A DNA stretch of 8,229 nucleotides, taken from NCBI GenBank assembly GCA_003218525.1, contig QHNU01000187.1, positions 1 through 8,229 of the forward strand, written 5' to 3'. This document shows, piece after piece, positions 1 through 4,534 of the stretch. The DNA comes from Verrucomicrobiota bacterium (GTDB taxonomy: Bacteria > Verrucomicrobiota > Verrucomicrobiia > Chthoniobacterales > UBA10450). Position 1 is the first letter of the stretch. Every line of letters begins with the position of its first letter. The notes under the pieces are model-generated. The model worked only from the letters and a program-made list of their open reading frames with translations, was not told where the DNA came from and did no database searches. Made by a program: the position numbers and the translations under genes.

Positions 1-962
1 TATTGGTTTGGTCGGCAACGAAAGGAATCGGCAGCGCGTCTATGCTTCACGTGTTTCAGGAGAACAAAATTGATATTGGTCGTTGCGTCGCGGATTTTTG
101 GCCGGAATTTGCCCGAAACGGTAAAAGCGAGATTACAATCGCGCAGTTGGTGTCGCATTCTGCCGGAGTATGTGCCCTCGACGAACCGGCCGACATTTTC
201 GATTACGACAGCGTCATCCGCGCGATTGAAATGCAGAAACCACTGTGGCCGCCCGGGAGCGCGCACGGCTATCACGCCCGTACTTTCGGATTTTTAATAG
301 ACGAACTCGTCCGGCGCATCGCCGGGATTTCAATTTCGAGCTATTGGCGGCAAACCTTTGCCGATCCGCTCTCGCTCGACTTTTGGATCGGTCTGCCCCC
401 GGAATTCAATTCCCGATGCGCCAACATCTATGCCGCCAAAAGTCGCACGCCGCCGGAACCAGCCCGGTTTTACCGCGAACTCGCGAGGCCCGGCACATTG
501 CAGCAGAGAACTTTCGCCTCGCCCCATGGTCTGCAGGCAGTCGGCGCGATGAACAAACCGGAAATCCGTGCCCAGCCGATTGTCTCTTTCGGTGGCATTG
601 GAAGTGCATCGGCGATTGCCAAGTTTTACGCTTTGCTGGCAAACGGCGGCGAAATGCGTGGGCGCCGATTCTTCACGGACGAGACGATTGATCGAATGAT
701 CACGACGCTTGCGGATGGCACTGACCGGATTTTTGAAATTCCGACGGCCTTCTCTGCCGGATTGATGAAAGATCCAGGCAATACCGACCGCCGAATCTTT
801 GGTCCATCGGCAAGGTCATTTGGACATCCTGGGGCGGGAGGCAGTCATGCTTTCGCCGATCGTGAGAACAATGTCGCCTTTGCTTATGTTATGAATCAGA
901 TGGAACAGAGGCTGTTGCCAAACGAAAAATCGCTGCAGCTAATCGACGCGATCTACCGATAG
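1..962 (+). CDS. Serine beta-lactamase-fold hydrolase / esterase (Beta-lactamase family, PF00144), 5'-truncated by window edge
   Basis: Probably a cytoplasmic serine hydrolase of the class C beta-lactamase / EstB esterase fold, acting on an ester or amide substrate that cannot be named from sequence. The frame is open to the left edge. The TTG at 3-5 is an internal Leu codon, because the catalytic SxxK (Ser-Ala-Thr-Lys, bases 12-23) follows at once, whereas family members normally have some 50-80 residues before it. Counting from that Leu, L-V-S-H-S-A-G at 49-55 is the usual 'LLSHTSG' segment; Tyr90-His91-Ala92 (GYHARTFG) is the second catalytic element in the YHA form seen in EstB-like esterases rather than the Y-x-N of true beta-lactamases; and HPGAGG at 275-280 replaces the K-T-G strand motif. 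319 codons are visible, ending in TAG at 960-962. The YHA and HPGAGG motifs favour an esterase over an antibiotic-resistance enzyme. No signal peptide can be judged because the N-terminus is missing. Confidence 0.88.
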   Translation, partial: LVWSATKGIGSASMLHVFQENKIDIGRCVADFWPEFARNGKSEITIAQLVSHSAGVCALDEPADIFDYDSVIRAIEMQKPLWPPGSAHGYHARTFGFLIDELVRRIAGISISSYWRQTFADPLSLDFWIGLPPEFNSRCANIYAAKSRTPPEPARFYRELARPGTLQQRTFASPHGLQAVGAMNKPEIRAQPIVSFGGIGSASAIAKFYALLANGGEMRGRRFFTDETIDRMITTLADGTDRIFEIPTAFSAGLMKDPGNTDRRIFGPSARSFGHPGAGGSHAFADRENNVAFAYVMNQMEQRLLPNEKSLQLIDAIYR

Positions 963-1067
963 GGCGCGGATTCACGCTGGCGCGCCGTCTGTCGCCGCAA
1001 CGGCCGAAGGAAGCGAACGCGGCTAGAGGCGAGTCTGAGCCGGATTGGCAAGATCAATATGGCAAAG

Positions 1068-1162
1068 CGGAGGGACGGGCCCCGTCCATGCAATGTGAGG
1101 ACGACACGGAGGTCGTCCCTCCGTCGCTCACGATTGGGGCGGCACGGCGGTCATAGACCGCC
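1068..1162. repeat. Nested intergenic palindrome cluster (three hairpins, two enclosed by a 10-bp inverted repeat)
   Basis: The gap between the hydrolase and yjbQ holds four perfect inverted repeats. The outer pair is CGGAGGGACG (1068-1077) with CGTCCCTCCG (1114-1123). Inside it lie GGACGGG-C-CCCGTCC (1073-1087) and GGACGAC-ACGGAG-GTCGTCC (1099-1118). Further right, GGCGGTC-ATA-GACCGCC spans 1146-1162. No hairpin is followed by a clear T-tract, so a classical terminator is not supported, although the cluster lies at the 3' ends of two converging genes and could still block read-through. The pattern resembles dispersed intergenic palindromes (REP-like elements) that I associate with Verrucomicrobiota. 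There is only this one copy in the window, so dispersal is inferred, not seen. The rest of the 963-1229 gap shows only a GGCGCGCC palindrome at 979-986 and no gene. Confidence 0.7.
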
Positions 1163-1229
1163 ACTATAGATGGGTCTCGGGCAGTTGAGGTGGTCACTTG
1201 GCGAAAACTTTCGGGGTCATTCGCCCTAC

Positions 1230-1649
1230 CTAGTCGCCCAGAATCGTGACTGTGATTTTCCGCCGGTGTGCCGCATGTCGATGTTCGAAGACAAACATTC
1301 CCTGCCAGGTGCCCAATTGCATTTTGCCGCTGATAACCGGAACCGTTTCGCCCGTCCGAGTCAGGACCATGCGAATATGAGACGGCATATCATCGGCGCC
1401 TTCAGTATCGTGCACAAAGTAGTCGGCATTTTCTGGAACCAGGCGGTCGAAAAATTCTTCAAGATCACGACGCGCAGTCGGATCGGCATTTTCTATTACG
1501 ATCAGACTGGAACTGCTATGCTGGACAAAAACATTCAAAATCCCGTCGCCAATGCGTGACTCGCGCAGGAGAGATTCTACCTTGTTTGTAATTTCGTAAG
1601 TGCCTTTACCCGACGTCGCGACGACAAATTGCTCAGTGAAAACACGCAC
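1230..1649 (-). CDS. yjbQ: YjbQ family protein (UPF0047, PF01894)
   Basis: A small soluble protein of the YjbQ/UPF0047 family. Members are reported to have weak thiamine-phosphate synthase activity in E. coli, but the physiological role is unsettled. Its 139 residues match the usual length (about 130-140). Family landmarks are present: V-Q-H-S-S-S-S (42-48) around the first conserved His, E-N-A-D-P (53-57) followed by R-R-D-L-E, H80 with E-G-A-D-D-M-P-S-H (83-91), and L-G-T-W-Q-G (112-117) leading to E-H-R (122-124). The histidines and acidic residues form the expected metal or ligand pocket. The start is GTG at 1649-1647: an in-frame TAG at 1661-1659 closes the frame upstream, and no other usual start lies between. 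A strong GGAGG at 1670-1666 is 16 bases away, unusually far. The segment after H44 is Ser-rich where the family commonly has T-S-A. It is transcribed divergently from hpt. Confidence 0.93.
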   Translation of the reverse strand: MRVFTEQFVVATSGKGTYEITNKVESLLRESRIGDGILNVFVQHSSSSLIVIENADPTARRDLEEFFDRLVPENADYFVHDTEGADDMPSHIRMVLTRTGETVPVISGKMQLGTWQGMFVFEHRHAAHRRKITVTILGD

Positions 1650-1672
1650 GACTCGAAACTAACGACCTCCCA

Positions 1673-1687
1673 TGTTTGCGGCAAACA
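1673..1687. promoter_or_regulatory. Perfect 15-base palindrome in the yjbQ/hpt divergent gap (possible operator)
   Basis: TGTTTGC-G-GCAAACA is a perfect inverted repeat with 7-base arms around one central base. It sits in the 88-base gap between the divergent starts of yjbQ and hpt, next to the yjbQ ribosome binding site. The arms resemble half-sites of LacI/GalR-type or other dimeric repressors. No clear -35/-10 pair was found around it: TTGACC at 1697-1702 is -35-like but lacks a good -10. Operator function is therefore a guess from position and symmetry, and a chance palindrome is possible. Confidence 0.3.
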
Positions 1688-1737
1688 AGCGAGACTTTGA
1701 CCAGACTGGAAATTCCACTGGTGGTAAAGCAATCAAC

Positions 1738-2277
1738 ATGCAGGCGGATCTCGAGCGTATTCTGTTTGATGAAAAAACGATTTTGCGGCGCCTGGATGAA
1801 CTCGCTGCGCAAATCTCGGCCGATTATCATGGCTGCGAGCTGACGGTGATCGCGATTCTCAACGGCAGCCTCATTTTCATGGCCGACTTGTTACGGCGAA
1901 TTCCGCTACCGCTAAAACTGGATTGTTTGAGCGTCGCCAGTTATCACGGCGGTTTGCAAACCAGCGGCGAACTCATTTTTCGCCAGGTCGCATCTCCCGA
2001 CGTAGCCGGGCGCCACATCCTCTTACTCGATGACATTCTCGATAGCGGTACCACGCTAGATGCTATCCAGGAGAGATTGGAGACGGCATCACCGCGCAGC
2101 GTTCGCATCTGTGTGTTGTTGCGGAAAACAAAGCTGCGGCAGCGCGCCATTGACGCCGATTACATCGGCTTTGATATCGCTGACGAGTTCGTCGTCGGCT
2201 ATGGTCTCGATTACATGGAGCGGTACCGGAATTTGCCCTATATCGGGGTGCTGCGAAAAGAACTGATGCCATCATGA
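1738..2277 (+). CDS. hpt: Hypoxanthine (guanine) phosphoribosyltransferase
   Basis: Cytosolic purine-salvage enzyme that joins hypoxanthine (and usually guanine) to PRPP, giving IMP or GMP plus pyrophosphate. With the ATG at 1738 the protein is 179 residues, the normal HPRT length. The frame is open back to an ATG at 1672, but those 22 extra residues (MFAANKRDFDQ...) have no counterpart in the family. Neither start has a good ribosome binding site, and GGTGG at 1720-1724 is rather far from 1738. Seen in order: the N-terminal ILFDEKTI segment (8-15), the pyrophosphate-loop motif L-N-G-S-L-I-F (41-47), the PRPP-binding motif L-L-D-D-I-L-D-S-G-T-T (96-106) with its two acidic residues, Lys132 in the purine-binding segment, and the C-terminal block DYIGFDIADEFVVGYGLDY (141-159) followed by R-Y-R-N-L-P-Y-I-G. 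All key residues are present. The stop overlaps the moaD start by four bases (ATGA), so the two are probably co-translated. Confidence 0.95.
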   Translation: MQADLERILFDEKTILRRLDELAAQISADYHGCELTVIAILNGSLIFMADLLRRIPLPLKLDCLSVASYHGGLQTSGELIFRQVASPDVAGRHILLLDDILDSGTTLDAIQERLETASPRSVRICVLLRKTKLRQRAIDADYIGFDIADEFVVGYGLDYMERYRNLPYIGVLRKELMPS

Positions 2278-2519
2278 CTGTGCGTGCGGAATTTTATTCG
2301 CGGCTGAAAGAAATCGTTGGCGCTTCCACCTTGGAAATTGCGCTGCCTGATAAGGCAACGGTCAGTGACCTCATTCAGCAGCTTTTGTCGGAGTATCCGA
2401 AACTGCGCGATTTTCAAAACAGCATGCTTTTTGGTATTGGGGTGGAGTTTGTCGAAAAAAAACACACCCTTCGCGACGGCAACGTCATCGCGATCATGCC
2501 GCCGGTGCAAGGCGGGTGA
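2274..2519 (+). CDS. moaD: MoaD, molybdopterin synthase sulfur-carrier subunit (ThiS/MoaD ubiquitin-like fold)
   Basis: A small beta-grasp sulfur carrier. Its C-terminal Gly-Gly is adenylated and then thiocarboxylated (by MoeB-type enzymes and a sulfur donor), and the sulfur is passed by the MoaD/MoaE complex to the pterin precursor of molybdenum cofactor. The 81 residues fit the family. Visible are the opening V-R-A-E-F-Y-S-R-L-K-E strand and helix (3-13), ATVSDLIQQL (28-37), and the diagnostic tail L-R-D-G-N-V-I-A-I-M-P-P-V-Q-G-G with Gly80-Gly81 as the last residues. The ATG lies inside the hpt stop (ATGA), so translation likely depends on re-initiation after hpt. No moaE, moaA, moaC or moeB is in the window. 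A ThiS or other sulfur-carrier role cannot be excluded, but the tail and length favour MoaD. Confidence 0.9.
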   Translation: MTVRAEFYSRLKEIVGASTLEIALPDKATVSDLIQQLLSEYPKLRDFQNSMLFGIGVEFVEKKHTLRDGNVIAIMPPVQGG

Positions 2520-2537
2520 CTGAAAGGACGATGACGC

Positions 2538-2609
2538 ATGCCATCTGAGCTTGGGGAAAAGAAGAAGCTCATTCCTCCAAACCAGAAGCTCAGTCGCGAA
2601 AGTTTTTGA
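2538..2609 (+). CDS. Possible 23-residue small ORF after moaD
   Basis: An ATG at 2538, preceded at normal spacing by AAGGACG (2524-2530), opens a 23-codon frame ending in TGA at 2607-2609. The peptide is hydrophilic and Lys-rich, beginning MPSELGEKKK and ending KLSRESF. It starts 18 bases after the moaD stop and its last 20 bases overlap the 3' end of yajQ on the opposite strand. It has no signal peptide, membrane segment or motif that I recognise. It could be a genuine small protein, the surviving N-terminus of a larger gene cut off when yajQ became its neighbour, or a chance frame. The ribosome binding site is the only positive evidence. Confidence 0.25.
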   Translation: MPSELGEKKKLIPPNQKLSRESF

Positions 2610-3075
2610 AATTGGTGGCAACGCCGAAGTCGCGGCTGCGGACGAACTGAATGACGGCTTGGAGGTCGTCCTTCTTTTTCCCGGTCACTCGGATTTGCCT
2701 GTCTTGTAACGCGCTCTGCACCTTGAATCCGGCGCCTTTGATCGCATGAATGATCTCTTTTGCTTTATCACCTTCTAAGCCGTGTTGGATTTTGAGCTCC
2801 TGTCGGGCATGCCCGAGCGGCGAAATATTGGGTTCGCCCTGGTTAATGTTGCGTAAGTCAACACCGCGCTTGGAGAGTTTACCGATGACAATCTCGCGTA
2901 ATCCGCGCAGTCGCCCAGCATCCTCGGCGGTGAGCGTAATCTTATCTTTCTCATAAAGAATGACCGCAGCGCTTCCTTTAAAGTCGAACCGCGTGGCCAA
3001 CTCTTTGCGCGCCTGATTGAGCGCGTTATCCACTTCCTGTTGATCGACCTCAGAAACAATGTCGAACGACGGCAT
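2590..3075 (-). CDS. yajQ: YajQ family nucleotide-binding protein (DUF520, PF04461)
   Basis: A small cytosolic protein with two tandem alpha/beta (RNP-like) domains. Members bind nucleotides, and some bind cyclic di-GMP and act as effectors; the exact role here is unknown. It has 161 residues against about 163 in E. coli. Family hallmarks: the start M-P-S-F-D-I-V-S-E-V, the N-R-F-D-F-K-G-S-like segment T-R-F-D-F-K-G-S (28-35), LRNINQGEPNISPL (74-87), the amphipathic A-K-E-I-I-H-A-I-K (105-113), I-R-V-T-G-K-K-K-D-D-L-Q-A-V-I (128-142), and a terminal N-F-R-D. The usual PLQF before the C-terminus reads ATNF here. The reading frame is also open upstream to about 4032, but that stretch is antisense to the TPR gene; the ATG at 3075-3073 gives the family's exact N-terminus. 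No strong Shine-Dalgarno is visible. It converges on moaD and diverges from the TPR gene across 67 bases. Confidence 0.95.
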   Translation of the reverse strand: MPSFDIVSEVDQQEVDNALNQARKELATRFDFKGSAAVILYEKDKITLTAEDAGRLRGLREIVIGKLSKRGVDLRNINQGEPNISPLGHARQELKIQHGLEGDKAKEIIHAIKGAGFKVQSALQDRQIRVTGKKKDDLQAVIQFVRSRDFGVATNFKNFRD

Positions 3076-3129
3076 ACCGTGTGGAGTCTGACAAATCAGC
3101 TGTGAATGGTTCCATCTTTTTTTCCCGGT

Positions 3130-3135
3130 GGAGGG
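3130..3135 (+). promoter_or_regulatory. Ribosome binding site fixing the TPR lipoprotein start
   Basis: GGAGGG ends seven bases before the ATG at 3143, an ideal Shine-Dalgarno. The frame also has a GTG at 3128, but that start would overlap this site and has none of its own, so 3143 is preferred. The rest of the 3076-3142 divergent gap contains a run of seven T's (3118-3124) but no -35/-10 pair I can defend. Confidence 0.7.
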
Positions 3136-3142
3136 CGTCGCA

Positions 3143-4531
3143 ATGCCTGACTTTCGTTTCAAGATTATGCGTCCCGTCCTGCTCGCGTTGGTCTTAACCA
3201 CATTCGCGCTTCCCGCGTGCCAGCGGCCGGGCGCTCGCGAGGTTAAAGCCCTCAATGACGAACTGGATCGGGCTCGACGCCATCGAGATTTCGGGAATGT
3301 CGAATCCGTGGCGCGACAAATTTTGAAACGCGCCCCACAGCATGAGGGGGCATGGGCGGCACTCGTTGAAGCACGCTTCCAAATGAACGACACGGCCTCG
3401 GCGGAGAAAATCGTCAGCGAATGGCGGGCGGCCGAGCGCCAGCCGAGGCCTAAGCTGGAAGAGGCCATTGGCGATGTGGCACTGGCGCGACAGGACGAAC
3501 AAGAGGCGATCTTGCACTGGCAAAAAGCGCTTAGGCGTGACCCGAAAAATGAGCGCGTTCTGCGAAAAATCGCCGAACTGGAGCATGCCCACCGGCACTG
3601 GATTGAGGAAGATGCGGCGTGGAGCACATTGATTAAAACGCGCGACTCGGCGGATGCACGGTTGAGGCGTGCGATCGCTCGCCGACAATTACATCGCTGG
3701 GAGGACGCACTTGCCGATTTGCAGAGAGCGCGATTGCTCGCGCCCGGCAATGCGCAAGTGGAAGAGTGGTCGAAGCGGTTTGAGCGCCTTAGCAAATTTC
3801 TCGATGAAGTCCGGGAGCTCGATACCAGCATCAGTTCGTCAGCGGCCGATTTTACCCTTCTCGCAGATCGGGCATTGGCTTTTTTGCGGGCCGACGATCC
3901 CGAGCTCGCGCTGGATGACGCGGAACGGGCGCGCAAACTCGCGATTTGGGCGATTCGTCCGAAACTCTTGCAGGCAATCGCGCTCATCGAATTAAACCGC
4001 ACGAACGAGGGCGCGGATCTGCTCGTGCGCAATTCGATTCGCCTCGAACAATTGAGCGCGGAGAATCTCGAGGCCTTCCGCCGTCTCGACGGGCAGATTG
4101 CGGTCGAGCGGACAAACGCCGATTTGTTTGTCTCACGCGCCTGGCATTTGAATGAAATCGGACAGCCTGAGCTCGCACAGGAGGATGCCGAAACGGCACT
4201 GACGCTCGATAAGAAATCGGCGGGCGCACTGGCTGAATTGAGTTATGCCTTGATGAAGCTCGGGCAATCGGACGAGGCACTTACCAGGATCAAGCTGGCG
4301 ACGGACCTCGATCCCCAATTGGCCGTAGCCTGGCAATATCGAGGCGAAGTTGAAATGGCGCGCGGCGAGACGGTCTCTGCAATTGACTCATTGACTCACG
4401 CGCTGCAATTGAACCAGACCGCAATTGCACTGCGAAAACGGGCCGAGTGTTATCGCAAAATCGGCTACAACGATCGTGCCGAAGAAGATTTGCACGCCCT
4501 CGAAGATCTGACTGCGCGGGCAATGAAATAG
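3143..4531 (+). CDS. TPR-repeat lipoprotein, probably periplasmic or envelope-anchored
   Basis: A 462-residue protein likely exported and lipid-anchored. The N-terminus has basic residues (FRFKIMR), a hydrophobic core PVLLALVLTTFA (11-22) and a lipobox L-P-A-C with Cys26 as the predicted lipidated residue. The remainder is almost entirely helical tetratricopeptide-like repeats. Recognisable units lie near 106-137, 172-203, 236-267, 326-357, 360-392, 393-426 and 427-457, carrying the usual small/aromatic positions and many ending in D-P or similar turns (for example A-L-R-R-D-P-K-N and A-T-D-L-D-P-Q). Such proteins usually scaffold protein-protein contacts; no catalytic domain is seen and no partner can be named. 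The middle (about 204-235 and 295-325) is less regular. The stop TAG at 4529-4531 is only three bases from the stop of the convergent permease gene, leaving no room for a terminator between them. The family call is firm; the specific role is unknown. Confidence 0.88.
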   Translation: MPDFRFKIMRPVLLALVLTTFALPACQRPGAREVKALNDELDRARRHRDFGNVESVARQILKRAPQHEGAWAALVEARFQMNDTASAEKIVSEWRAAERQPRPKLEEAIGDVALARQDEQEAILHWQKALRRDPKNERVLRKIAELEHAHRHWIEEDAAWSTLIKTRDSADARLRRAIARRQLHRWEDALADLQRARLLAPGNAQVEEWSKRFERLSKFLDEVRELDTSISSSAADFTLLADRALAFLRADDPELALDDAERARKLAIWAIRPKLLQAIALIELNRTNEGADLLVRNSIRLEQLSAENLEAFRRLDGQIAVERTNADLFVSRAWHLNEIGQPELAQEDAETALTLDKKSAGALAELSYALMKLGQSDEALTRIKLATDLDPQLAVAWQYRGEVEMARGETVSAIDSLTHALQLNQTAIALRKRAECYRKIGYNDRAEEDLHALEDLTARAMK

Positions 4532-4534
4532 GTG

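Noticed and set aside
1..962. Antibiotic-inactivating class C beta-lactamase
   Set aside because: The Y-H-A and H-P-G-A-G-G motifs in place of Y-x-N and K-T-G are those of esterase-like relatives, so a resistance call is not supported.
1170..1559. A 129-codon plus-strand frame
   Set aside because: It is antisense to yjbQ, whose conserved residues are intact; the plus frame has no recognisable motif.
1697..1728. Possible hpt promoter with TTGACC as -35
   Set aside because: No acceptable -10 lies 16-18 bases downstream; the best candidate, GGTAAA, matches only three of six bases and is too close to the start codon.
2661..2671. GGAGGTCGTCC inside yajQ, matching part of the palindrome at 1109-1119
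   Set aside because: These bases encode the conserved K-D-D-L-Q segment on the minus strand and the flanking arm is absent, so the match is a coincidence of codon choice rather than a second repeat copy.
3076..4032. Minus-strand open frame continuous with yajQ, which would extend that protein to 480 residues
   Set aside because: The added part is Ser/Arg/Ala-rich low-complexity sequence lying exactly antisense to the TPR gene, while the family's N-terminus (MPSFDIVSEV) begins at 3075.
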